DNA from: Oceanospirillum beijerinckii DSM 7166
Lineage (GTDB): Bacteria > Pseudomonadota > Gammaproteobacteria > Pseudomonadales > Halomonadaceae
Direction of reading: 5' to 3'
Assembly: GCF_000422425.1 (NCBI RefSeq)
Contig: NZ_AULT01000010.1
Span: 1-64,000, forward strand
DNA: 64,000 nt
The notes beneath the pieces are model-generated. The model was not told the DNA's origin. It was given only the letters and a program-made list of their open reading frames with translations, and did not search any database. Of this stretch, positions 1 to 7,975 are shown piece by piece (position 1 is the stretch's first letter; the number at the start of each line of letters is the position of its first letter). The position numbers and the translations under genes are program-made.

Positions 1-1
1 T

Positions 2-898
2 GAGCGACCTAGTAGCCCGATTACTATTCGAGGCAGTAACAATAGTGACCGTACCGAGGCGATGGTGATAGATGCGTCCAATCTGCCTTCCGGTACGATT
101 CTGAATCTGCAGAATATTGAGTTTGCGGTCATTATTGGCCCTGCTACCCTGTTTGGTGGCGATGGTCAGAACACTCTGTATGCGGGCACCGGTAGTCAGT
201 TTATGATTCTGGGACCGGATGATGATGAGCTGCACGGAGGCGATGGTGATGATACCGTGGGCTCCAAAGGCGGTGATGATCTGCTGTTTGGTGATAACGG
301 TAACGACACCCTGTTTGGTGGCGAGGGTATGGATATTCTACATGGCGGCATGGACTCAGACCGAGTCACTTATGAAGGCAATCAAGCCGATTACCTGATT
401 GAGCAAACGCATGGGGTGTTGACGATCACCCATAAAAATGACATCACCGATAGTGATACATTAGTCAATGTAGAACTTGTTGAGTTTGCTGATCAATCAC
501 AGGTCGTGACTTATGCTCAAGACTTGGGCGTAATCGCAACGCTATACACGCATATCTTGGGACGCCAGGCCGATGTCGCAGGCTTCCAATGGTGGGCTGA
601 AGAAGAAAGCCAGGGTGAGATCTCCTTAGGTGGAATGGCACTGAGTATGATCGAATCGGAAGAGTTCCAGAGTAAAAATAACCTGGACATAGGGTCTCAA
701 AGTCAGGATGGCCAGATTGAGAGCTTGTATCAGATTATTTTGGAGAGGGATTCTGATGATGCCGGAAAGGCTTATTGGATTGAACAAGCTCAGATGCACA
801 ATATGACCTTATTGGAAATGGCTCAAGCGTTTGTCGATTCAGAAGAGTTCACTGAGCAGTACTTAGCTCCTGAGAGCTGGAACTTCTTGTTGTCTTAA
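2..898 (+). CDS. RTX repeat / DUF4214 domain protein, 3' end only
   Basis: The frame is open from the first bases of the window, so this is the C-terminal 298 residues of a larger protein whose start lies outside. Glycine/aspartate-rich nonapeptides of the RTX type (GGDGDDTVG, GDNGNDTLF, GGEGMDILH) occupy roughly residues 50-120; in this family they form a calcium-binding beta-roll. Two DUF4214-like units follow (around LYTHILGRQADVAGFQWW and LYQIILERDSDDAGKAYW, each ending in a SEEF motif). Such proteins are typically secreted by type I systems or held at the surface. No secretion genes are visible next to it. The product's exact role (adhesin, S-layer, enzyme) cannot be told from this tail. 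Confidence 0.85.
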   Translation, partial: ERPSSPITIRGSNNSDRTEAMVIDASNLPSGTILNLQNIEFAVIIGPATLFGGDGQNTLYAGTGSQFMILGPDDDELHGGDGDDTVGSKGGDDLLFGDNGNDTLFGGEGMDILHGGMDSDRVTYEGNQADYLIEQTHGVLTITHKNDITDSDTLVNVELVEFADQSQVVTYAQDLGVIATLYTHILGRQADVAGFQWWAEEESQGEISLGGMALSMIESEEFQSKNNLDIGSQSQDGQIESLYQIILERDSDDAGKAYWIEQAQMHNMTLLEMAQAFVDSEEFTEQYLAPESWNFLLS

Positions 899-905
899 AC
901 AAAAC

Positions 906-1173
906 ATCACAAGCACTAAAGTCAACCTGGCTCGGATTGCCTGTACGATGGGCTCCGATGCTCAGGTTGGCTCTCATAACAAAAGGATGAAGCGCCTTCT
1001 CAGGGGTTTTGATCTCAATTTTGATCAGGCTGCTCGGTTCATCGCCGCTATCAGCGCCCCTGGGGACATGGATGCTGGCTATGGACAGAACAAGCTGGCA
1101 ACGAGGGCGCTTTAAAATCAATATACTGGTACTGGCCATTGTGGTGGGCGATGCAGGCATTCCTGTGCTCTGA
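906..1173 (+). pseudogene. Relic of an IS4-type transposase (N-terminal part, frameshifted)
   Basis: From about 906 one frame reads VNLARIACTMGSDAQV, HNKRMKRLLRGFDLNFDQAARFIA; a shift between about 1040 and 1066 leads into a second frame reading LAMDRTSWQRGRFKINILVLAI and ending at a TGA at 1171-1173. This matches the typical N-terminal pattern of IS4-family transposases, in which a KRL-x-RFF segment is followed by LA(L/M)DRTNW with the first catalytic Asp and then INIL-x-LA. The stop falls where the family usually has Trp after IP(V/I)L. No further transposase or inverted repeats are recognisable, so this is a dead fragment. The opposite-strand open frame over it looks like a shadow. Confidence 0.7.
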
Positions 1174-1200
1174 TTACCTAAGACTTCCTGAGGCATTAAC

Positions 1201-3267
1201 TTAAGACGCTTCGCCAGCTATCACTCGATTGAGGTTAAAGTGATTATGCCAATGGAGCAGATCCACCTCATTCATGGGTTTGGCCAGTAGAAATCCCTGG
1301 CCTTCATTACAGCCCAGTTCTTTGATTAGATTAAGTTGCTCGCGATTCTCAATGCCTTCTGCGGTTACATCCAGCTTCAGGCTATGAGCCAGTTGGGTGA
1401 TGGTGCGAACAATATCCAAATCGGTACTATCAGCACTTAATTCCTGAATAAAGGCACGGTCAATCTTAAGGGTATGTACCGGTAATCGTTTCAGATAAGC
1501 CAAGGAGGAATAGCCGGTACCAAAGTCATCAATGGCGATACGAATGCCCATCGCCTTAAGCTTTTCCAGTTGGGCGATGGAGTGCTCAACATCGGCGAGC
1601 ATACTGGTTTCGGTCAGTTCCAGTTCCAGTTTATGGGCGGGTAAACCGGTTAGATCCAAACAACGATTAATGACTTCAGGCAGATTATCCTGGCGTAATT
1701 GACGGGCAGACAGGTTGACCGATATTCCTAGATCATGGCCTTTCTGCAGCCATTGGCTGGCAAAGTTGCAGGCTCTTAATAGCGCCCACTCACCGACAGA
1801 AGTGATTAGGCCTATCTCTTCCAGTACCGGAATAAACTCCGCCGGAGAAGTGCTTTTGCCGTCTCTATGAATCCAGCGCAGTAAGGCTTCTACCCCTTGC
1901 ACCTGACCTGTTTGCAGATTAACCCGGGGTTGGAATACCAGGTGGAACTGCCGGTGCAACAGAGCCTGGCGTAGCTGATTCTCCATACGTACCCGGTTCT
2001 GGGTTTGGATCGTCAGATCTTCGGTAAAGAAACCAAAGCCTTGTTCATTGTCCTTACAGCGATGCATGGCGCTGTCGGCTTTGTTGATCAGTTCATCAAA
2101 CTGATCTCCGTCATAAGGGTAGAGCGTGATGCCCAGGCTGATACTGATAAACAGCTCCGCCTGAGTCAGTTCAAAGGGCAGGGCCATGATCTGATGGAAT
2201 TGTTGTGCCATATGGGCGGCTTGATCCGGTGTTTGAATACCTTCCGCCATCACCAGAAAAGCGTCGCTGCCTAAACGGCCAATAAAATGCTCCGGCAGGC
2301 GCTGCTTCAGGCGTTGGCTGAACAGTTTCAGCAGGTCATCACCAGCACTGCGGCCCAGGCTGTCGTTGATAAGGCTTAGACGATCTAAGTCAATCAAAAA
2401 CAGTGCCATAGGCGCACGCTTGCGTTGCAAGACATGGCGTTCAAAGTGTTCACACAGGCGCTGACGATTGGGTAAGCCTGTTAAAGGATCAAAGCGCCTG
2501 AGGAAGTCCAGATGCTGCTCACTGTTGACCAGCTCTGTGATATCTCTGCCGGTGGACACAAAATGGCTGACCTGACCAAACTCATCGCGAATCGGTGTAA
2601 TGGTTTTCTCTTCCTGGTAGCGTTTGCCATTTTTCCTGCGGTTGATAAAGATATCTCTGAAGCTTTGCCCTGAGCGCAGGGTTTTCCACATTTTGTGATA
2701 AAAGGTGTTGTCGTGCTCACCAGAACTCAGCAGCTGTGGTGTTTGTCCCAGAACGTCGTTTTCTGCATAGCCGGTTTGGTGAATAAAGGCTGGATTAACG
2801 TACTCGATACGGCCATGGCTATCGGTCACCATCACCAGATCCTGAGTCTGCTGCATCGCCTGATGAAAGTGTACGGGCAGTCGGCTGGCAGCCTGATACT
2901 GGGACATATCTTTCAGAATCGCCTGTAAGTCTCCACTGTCGTCATCAACGGGTTGCAGGCTGATCTGGAGTGTACGTTTAACGTTTTGTCGGCTTGTAGC
3001 ACTAAGGTTCAGGCTCAGTTGATCATTGCGGTGTGCTCGGCAGGCTGATATCAGACTGGTTTGTTCCTCAGAAGGTAGCTGATGCAGGAGTTCCTGGCCG
3101 GAGAGGGTTTGTTCGGGAGGAGTAAGCGCTAATAACTGACGAGCTGCCTTGTTGGCATAACGAAGTTGAGCCTGTGCAGATAAGACTATGGTCGCAACAG
3201 CCAGATTGTCCAGAATTTTGTGCAGCGAAGCATTTTCGGGATTCAACTCTGTTTTTAGAAGGTTCAT
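1201..3267 (-). CDS. PAS-GGDEF-EAL protein, probable c-di-GMP phosphodiesterase
   Basis: The 688-residue protein has an N-terminal PAS-like region (about 12-120), a second PAS/PAC domain (about 130-250, HFVSTGRDIT), a GGDEF domain (about 258-425) and an EAL domain (about 435-680). The EAL residues are intact: EALLRW, NLSARQL, ELTET, DDFGTGYSSL, KIDRAFI and AEGIEN. The GGDEF signature is degenerate (RLGSDAF instead of RLGGDEF), so cyclase activity is doubtful and the domain may instead bind GTP or regulate the EAL half. No membrane segment is visible, so it is probably cytoplasmic with PAS-sensed input. It is a single leftward gene. The cognate target is unknown. Confidence 0.9.
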   Translation of the reverse strand: MNLLKTELNPENASLHKILDNLAVATIVLSAQAQLRYANKAARQLLALTPPEQTLSGQELLHQLPSEEQTSLISACRAHRNDQLSLNLSATSRQNVKRTLQISLQPVDDDSGDLQAILKDMSQYQAASRLPVHFHQAMQQTQDLVMVTDSHGRIEYVNPAFIHQTGYAENDVLGQTPQLLSSGEHDNTFYHKMWKTLRSGQSFRDIFINRRKNGKRYQEEKTITPIRDEFGQVSHFVSTGRDITELVNSEQHLDFLRRFDPLTGLPNRQRLCEHFERHVLQRKRAPMALFLIDLDRLSLINDSLGRSAGDDLLKLFSQRLKQRLPEHFIGRLGSDAFLVMAEGIQTPDQAAHMAQQFHQIMALPFELTQAELFISISLGITLYPYDGDQFDELINKADSAMHRCKDNEQGFGFFTEDLTIQTQNRVRMENQLRQALLHRQFHLVFQPRVNLQTGQVQGVEALLRWIHRDGKSTSPAEFIPVLEEIGLITSVGEWALLRACNFASQWLQKGHDLGISVNLSARQLRQDNLPEVINRCLDLTGLPAHKLELELTETSMLADVEHSIAQLEKLKAMGIRIAIDDFGTGYSSLAYLKRLPVHTLKIDRAFIQELSADSTDLDIVRTITQLAHSLKLDVTAEGIENREQLNLIKELGCNEGQGFLLAKPMNEVDLLHWHNHFNLNRVIAGEAS

Positions 3268-3454
3268 GCAGTTAAATATCTCGGTACGGCAACAAAAAGC
3301 AGCGCAACGAACTCTTCCTCGTGTTGCGGTTTCTGCTCTATAAAATATCAGGCTTCACGCCAACGTCATAGAGTCTTGATACAGGTATTTCACAGTCTGG
3401 TTCCCGGATGTGATGGTTTTCACATTGGGTAATTATTTTCAGAGGGAGTTTACA

Positions 3455-4855
3455 ATGGGTCAAACAGTAAAAGTGGCGATTGTCGGAGCAGGTACTGCGG
3501 GTTTAAGTGCCCTGAAAGTTGTGCAGCGCCATACAGATGATTTTGTCTTGATTGACCCAGGACCTTTGGGAACCACATGTGCCCGTATCGGCTGTATGCC
3601 ATCCAAGGCATTGATTGAAGCTGCCAATGAGTTTCATAAGCGACATTTTATGCCGGAGCTGGGGATCAGTAATGCCCGTCAGCTGAGAATCGAGTCCCGA
3701 GAAGTGATGAAGCGGGTGCGTTTATTAAGGGATCGTTTTGTTCAAAGTCCGGTTAAAGCAGCTAAAAATCTGGGGGAGCGTTATATCTCTGAGCATGCCG
3801 TATTTGAAGATGCCCGGACTCTCCGGGTTGGTGAAACTCGTATTAAGGCTGAAAAAATTATTTTAGCTACGGGCTCGAAACCCATCATCCCGGAGGCTTG
3901 GCAGCACTTTGATGAGCGGGTTTTAACCTCAGAGCGCCTGTTTGAACTGGAGACATTACCTGAAAGCATCGCGATTGTCGGTTTGGGTGGCGTAGGGTTG
4001 GAGCTCGGGCTGGCGTTGTCCCGACTTGGGGTGCAAGTGATCGGTATTGAGCAAGGTGAGCGTTTGGCAGGGGTTGCTGATCCTGATGTCAGTCATTGGG
4101 CTTTAGAAAGCCTGTCAACGGAGTTTCCTATCTATATGGGGCATCAACCTGAGTTAGATCGTGATGCCGGACAGATTACCATACAGGTGTGCGGTGAACG
4201 TGTAAGGGTAAGTGCGGTATTGGCTGCGATGGGGCGTCGCCCTGGAGTGCTGGATATGAACTTTGCTGCGACAGGGTTGCCGGTGGATCCGCAGGGGATT
4301 CCATGTTTCAACCCGGATACGCTTCAGGTAGCCGATAGCGGAATATTTATCGCAGGGGATACCTCCGGCGGTCGGGCTCAAATGCATGAGTCAGCCGATG
4401 AAGGACGTATCGCGGCTTATAGCGCTTTGCAGGGTGTGGAGTTAAAGCCGTATCAACGCCGTGTGCCCATGTCCATCGTATTTACCGATCCCCAGATAGC
4501 ATCCTTTGGTGCGCGTTACGATGAGCTGGATCTAAGCCAAACGGCCATTGGCAGTGCCGACTTTAGTTTTCAGAACCGGGCGCTGATTATGGGAGTAAAC
4601 CGGGGCGTGGTGAAGCTTTATGCGGATAGAAAAAGTCGCAAACTCCTTGGAGGGGAGATGCTGGTGCCAAAAGCCGAGCACTTTGCATTTCAATTAGCCA
4701 CTTGTGTTCATAACGGCATGACCGTCGATGAGATTGTTCATCTTCCGTTCTACCATCCGACCATGGAGGAAGGGTTGCGTAGTGCTCTGTATCACCTGGG
4801 TGAAGAGCTGGGTGGTGTGCTACCGGAGCACTTTCTGCCTTATAAAACCGACTAA
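3455..4855 (+). CDS. Dihydrolipoamide-dehydrogenase-like flavoprotein disulfide reductase
   Basis: This 466-residue class I pyridine-nucleotide disulfide oxidoreductase starts at the ATG at 3455, which follows AGAGGGAG; an in-frame ATG at 3410 has no such site. It shows the FAD-binding GAGTAGLSA, the redox pair CARIGCMPSK (CX4C), the NAD-binding GLGGVGLELG, the second FAD motif IFIAGD and the C-terminal catalytic HPTMEE. Length and motifs fit dihydrolipoyl dehydrogenase, but no 2-oxoacid dehydrogenase E1 or E2 gene is nearby, so it is probably a stand-alone paralogue (compare orphan lpd or mercuric-reductase-like enzymes). The substrate is not determinable here. Confidence 0.85.
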   Translation: MGQTVKVAIVGAGTAGLSALKVVQRHTDDFVLIDPGPLGTTCARIGCMPSKALIEAANEFHKRHFMPELGISNARQLRIESREVMKRVRLLRDRFVQSPVKAAKNLGERYISEHAVFEDARTLRVGETRIKAEKIILATGSKPIIPEAWQHFDERVLTSERLFELETLPESIAIVGLGGVGLELGLALSRLGVQVIGIEQGERLAGVADPDVSHWALESLSTEFPIYMGHQPELDRDAGQITIQVCGERVRVSAVLAAMGRRPGVLDMNFAATGLPVDPQGIPCFNPDTLQVADSGIFIAGDTSGGRAQMHESADEGRIAAYSALQGVELKPYQRRVPMSIVFTDPQIASFGARYDELDLSQTAIGSADFSFQNRALIMGVNRGVVKLYADRKSRKLLGGEMLVPKAEHFAFQLATCVHNGMTVDEIVHLPFYHPTMEEGLRSALYHLGEELGGVLPEHFLPYKTD

Positions 4856-4933
4856 CAGAGTGAGAGTTGCCAATGCTTGATACTCAGAGACGTGGCGCAT
4901 CAAATTTCTTTATTGGTTTGCTGCAGGTCTGGG

Positions 4934-4959
4934 TATCAGGGGTGCTAAACACCCTGATA
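4934..4959. terminator. Hairpin between convergent genes
   Basis: An inverted repeat with arms TATCAGGGGTG and CACCCTGATA, one G bulged and a 5-base loop, lies between the convergent flavoprotein and PepSY-operon genes. It lacks a strong T-run, so it may stall or protect transcripts from either side rather than act as a classical terminator. Confidence 0.4.
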
Positions 4960-4988
4960 TCTGTTACTGAGATAAATGCCATCAAGAA

Positions 4989-5342
4989 TCAGTTTTTGGC
5001 CACATCCTGCATATCCAGCTCGACCACATGGCCTGGGCCTGCATCCAGTAGGATGTAGTAATCCTGCTCTGGTAGTGGAAAGGTAAAGGTCGATTGTTCA
5101 GATGAGTGGCCTTGCGCTAAGACATCGTCGTTATAGCTGATCACCACATAGGGCAGATTGCTGGTGCCCGAGCCATCAGAGAAACCGCCTTTACATTGCA
5201 CTTCCTGCTGCACCTGGCTGCAATCCAGGTTGATGCTATGGGCGTGGCTAAGTTGGCTGCTTAATATGAATACCGACGCCAACACCAGCAATGAGGGTGA
5301 CGATGAAGATAAACGAAACGACATAAGGCGGCTAGCGGACAT
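4989..5342 (-). CDS. Small secreted (periplasmic) protein of the PepSY/flavodoxin operon
   Basis: This 117-residue protein has an N-terminal signal peptide (hydrophobic SLLVLASVFIL, then a cleavage region near SHAHS). Two cysteines lie close together (CSQVQQEVQC), perhaps forming a disulfide, followed by a glycine-rich stretch. The ATG at 5342 overlaps the stop region of the upstream PepSY gene (which ends at 5332), indicating translational coupling and a shared role. I do not recognise the family by name. Its position as third gene after flavodoxin and a PepSY reductase-like protein suggests a periplasmic accessory in iron or electron transfer, which is inference. Confidence 0.75.
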   Translation of the reverse strand: MSASRLMSFRLSSSSPSLLVLASVFILSSQLSHAHSINLDCSQVQQEVQCKGGFSDGSGTSNLPYVVISYNDDVLAQGHSSEQSTFTFPLPEQDYYILLDAGPGHVVELDMQDVAKN

Positions 5343-7077
5343 CAAAGGTCTCCTTGTTATCAGGCATTATCGGCCAGGAGGTCTGATACACCTCTCCAGA
5401 CCAGGTTTGAGCGGTCATCCAGAAGCGAGCGCCGTCATGGATCTTTTTCGGTAACTCAAAGTGCGCGTGTTTGCTGCCCAGAGGGCCATGAATCAAGGTG
5501 CCTGGTGCGCGTATTGTTCTCGGTTTGCCCACGCGCACATGCAGGAACTTAATCTCATGTAGCGCTTGTTTGCCGATGTTGACGGCCAGATTGGTGGAGA
5601 TGCCCGGCCTGATCGGTTTCAGGTCTTTTTCCAGTAACCCTGCATAGGCATTCATAGAGACTTTCCACGGACCCAACGCTTTTTCGCTGTAGCTAAAGCC
5701 GGTGTCTTTAACCCCCTGGCTGCCCAAGGTGATAGCGATGCTGCAGCCAACGCCGATCCCTACCAGCATCAGAATGTTAATGTACTTAAAGACACCCATG
5801 GGGCCGCCCCAGGGCTTGGCAAGGTGCCAGCTCTTCTTCAGAGCTTTAAGCGCCGGAGTTCTGCTCATCACGATACGCGCCCCACGGCGGGTGCGTTTCA
5901 GATTAATAATCAAGCCGGTGACAGCCAGGCCTGTCATTAGTGCGCCAAAGCTAAACCAGACTAGTTTTACCACCAGATCGGCAGTACCGGATTTGGCCCA
6001 GTAGCCGTAGTGCAGGGGCCCCATGGCGTGATCAAAGCGCTGCAGAGCTGTGTATTCGCGCACATCGATGGTTTTAACGATGTCGCCATCATACGGGTTG
6101 ACATAAACCGTGCTGCCACCGCCGGTTCTTACCAGCCATTCACCAAAGCTACCCGAGACCTGATAGGGATCAGCGTTATGCTCTGGGGCGTTGAGCATAT
6201 CGATCTGAAAATCCGGGTACTTGTCCTGCACGATTTGGCTGATCTGAGCACCGGTGAGTGGTGTTGGTGTTTTTGTGCCTAACTTTTCCAATTGTTCGTA
6301 GCTAAGTAGCGGTTTACTGGGATAGGGCTCAACCGGATTAGGGGCATCCATAAAGCGCACAAACGGGTTTTTATAGAACCACCAGCTGCCGGAGATACCG
6401 ATAATCAGCAGGAACCAGATGCTCCACAAGCCGACCAGTTTATGCAGATCAGCGATAAAGACACGGGTGTTGCCGGTACGGGGCTTTTTAAAGAAGAAAC
6501 GCCAGAACTTGGGGTAAGCCAGTAAACCTGCCACCAGAGAGATCAGGGTCAGCAAGCCAAAGGCATTGACCAGGCTGCGGCCAATCACTGGCAAAAACAG
6601 AGTGGCATGCAGAAAACTTAAAAAACGTCCTACCGTTAACAAAGGAGTATCGCCCGTCACTTCGCCGGAATAGGGGTCAATCCAGGCGTAACGGAAACCG
6701 CCATTTTCATCGTTATAACGGGCAAAAGCCGCAGTATGGGGATGGTTTTCATTGGTCTGGAAAAAGCTTAACCCCTGCTCGGGGTAAGCCGCCTGTAGGG
6801 TGTCAAGCAGTTCCCCGGAGTTGATGCGTTCACCGGTGGGGGAAACGCGCATCTCAGGCATCAATAGCCAATCGATCTCCTGAGACAGAACCGCCAGAGT
6901 GCCGGAGGCCAGAACAATCGTCATCAGCAAGGTCAGCTTTAAACCGACAAAGCTATGAATCAGATAGGCCAGATACTGGCGGTTCCATTTGCGTTTTACT
7001 TTCGGGCGGCGGGTTGCACGCTGTCTGCCTGCGGAGTCAGCCGTTGCCGCTGGTGGGGCTTGTGTCAGCTCATCCAT
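5332..7077 (-). CDS. PepSY-associated transmembrane protein (possible ferric-siderophore reductase)
   Basis: This 581-residue inner-membrane protein belongs to the PepSY_TM / PiuB-type family. A hydrophilic basic N-terminus precedes a membrane segment (LLMTIVLASGTLAVL). PepSY-like periplasmic portions (YAWIDPYSGEVTG; TVYVNPYDGDIVKTID) follow, with further membrane helices around LHKLVGLWSIWFLLI, VWFSFGALMTGLAVTG and INILMLVGIGVG. The His in DLHKLVG and others in the helices could bind haem, as described for FoxB-type siderophore reductases. I chose the ATG at 7077 (GAGG upstream); an in-frame ATG at 7173 would lie inside the flavodoxin gene. It sits between flavodoxin and a small periplasmic protein in one leftward operon behind a Fur-like box. 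The reductase role is inferred. Confidence 0.8.
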   Translation of the reverse strand: MDELTQAPPAATADSAGRQRATRRPKVKRKWNRQYLAYLIHSFVGLKLTLLMTIVLASGTLAVLSQEIDWLLMPEMRVSPTGERINSGELLDTLQAAYPEQGLSFFQTNENHPHTAAFARYNDENGGFRYAWIDPYSGEVTGDTPLLTVGRFLSFLHATLFLPVIGRSLVNAFGLLTLISLVAGLLAYPKFWRFFFKKPRTGNTRVFIADLHKLVGLWSIWFLLIIGISGSWWFYKNPFVRFMDAPNPVEPYPSKPLLSYEQLEKLGTKTPTPLTGAQISQIVQDKYPDFQIDMLNAPEHNADPYQVSGSFGEWLVRTGGGSTVYVNPYDGDIVKTIDVREYTALQRFDHAMGPLHYGYWAKSGTADLVVKLVWFSFGALMTGLAVTGLIINLKRTRRGARIVMSRTPALKALKKSWHLAKPWGGPMGVFKYINILMLVGIGVGCSIAITLGSQGVKDTGFSYSEKALGPWKVSMNAYAGLLEKDLKPIRPGISTNLAVNIGKQALHEIKFLHVRVGKPRTIRAPGTLIHGPLGSKHAHFELPKKIHDGARFWMTAQTWSGEVYQTSWPIMPDNKETFDVR

Positions 7078-7133
7078 GGATGTGCAGTCCTCGATAGTGG
7101 GGGCAAATTGTGGGGGGCAATAAGATTCAGGGT

Positions 7134-7649
7134 TTAGGCGGGTAATGCCATCTCTTGCTGAATTTGCATGCACCAGCGCTCAATACGTTCGTCGGTCAGA
7201 TCTCTTTGGGTGTCTTCATCTAATGCCAAACCGATAAAGTTGGCTTTGTCTTCAGTGAGCGCCAGAGATGCTTCAAATTCGTAACCTTCGACCGGCCAGT
7301 GACCGACAATGGTGGCTCCTTGTGCAACAACCTTGTCATGCAGCATGCCCATAGCATCCAGGAACCATTCACCGTAACCCAGCTGATCACCCAGGCCGAT
7401 AAAGGCCATGATCTTGTCGGAGTAATCGTATTGATCCAGCTCGTCCCACACTTCTTCCCAGTCTTCCTGGATTTCGCCGTAATCCCAGGTTGGGATGGCA
7501 AACATAATAAAGTCGTACTCGTTGATCACGTTCAGGTCAGCGTCCTTCACGTCAAACAGATCAACCAGTTCATCGCCCAGTATCTTTTGTACTTTTTCTG
7601 CGACGTCTTGGGTATTACCGGTCGTGGTACCGTAAATCAGAGCGATCAT
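7134..7649 (-). CDS. Flavodoxin (long-chain)
   Basis: This 171-residue flavodoxin has the FMN phosphate-binding loop GTTTGNTQ near the N-terminus, the aromatic FMN-contact loop PTWDYGE, and the GLGDQLGYGEWF segment with the long-chain insertion. Flavodoxins replace ferredoxin as low-potential electron carriers when iron is scarce. A Fur-like box lies 40 bases upstream, and the next gene encodes a PepSY membrane protein, so it may deliver electrons to that protein or more generally under iron limitation. It resembles FldA/NifF-type proteins; I leave the symbol open. Confidence 0.9.
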   Translation of the reverse strand: MIALIYGTTTGNTQDVAEKVQKILGDELVDLFDVKDADLNVINEYDFIMFAIPTWDYGEIQEDWEEVWDELDQYDYSDKIMAFIGLGDQLGYGEWFLDAMGMLHDKVVAQGATIVGHWPVEGYEFEASLALTEDKANFIGLALDEDTQRDLTDERIERWCMQIQQEMALPA

Positions 7650-7688
7650 GATTAAAGCCTTTGCAATGGATTAAAAATAAAATGCAAA

Positions 7689-7703
7689 TGATAGTGATTG
7701 TTA
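7689..7703 (-). promoter_or_regulatory. Fur-like box upstream of flavodoxin operon
   Basis: TGATAGTGATTGTTA matches the 7-1-7 Fur consensus TGATAATNATTATCA at 12 of 14 informative positions. It lies 40 bases upstream of the flavodoxin ATG, in a place where bound Fur would block transcription of the leftward operon. Confidence 0.65.
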
Positions 7704-7766
7704 TTTATTTTGAAAATGCTTTAATTGATCATCTGGATAGATCGTTTGGTGCTAATAAAGTAATCT

Positions 7767-7808
7767 GGCTAGAGGCTAGAGGCTAGAGGCTAGAGGCTAG
7801 AGGCTAGA
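7767..7808. repeat. Six tandem copies of the 7-base unit GGCTAGA
   Basis: Six exact, head-to-tail heptamers fill 42 bases between the flavodoxin promoter and the end of ispB. The unit includes CTAG, a tetranucleotide usually rare in proteobacteria. No gene overlaps it. Copy number could vary between strains by slippage. The rest of the 7650-7975 gap holds the Fur-like box and a possible ispB terminator. Confidence 0.9.
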
Positions 7809-7882
7809 GCGAAAGTGCGGCAAGGGAGGGGATAGGTGTAAATAGTAGAAAGGGGATAGTAGAAGGAGACATAAAAGGTACG

Positions 7883-7922
7883 GAAACAAACAGGCCATAT
7901 ACGTTGATCGCATACGGCCTGA
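7883..7922 (-). terminator. ispB: Probable terminator of ispB
   Basis: An imperfect hairpin with outer arms CAGGCC and GGCCTG lies 54 bases beyond the ispB stop. On the minus strand it is followed by TTTGTTTCC, a moderately T-rich tract. Confidence 0.45.
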
Positions 7923-7975
7923 GGACTTTACCGAAAACTGGCTGGTAAGAATATGTAGCTATTAGCCCTGACTGA

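Noticed and set aside
849-1196. 115-codon open frame on the minus strand
   Set aside because: It lies opposite the transposase relic and the RTX gene end, has no family features or ribosome site, and its composition is that of an antisense shadow.
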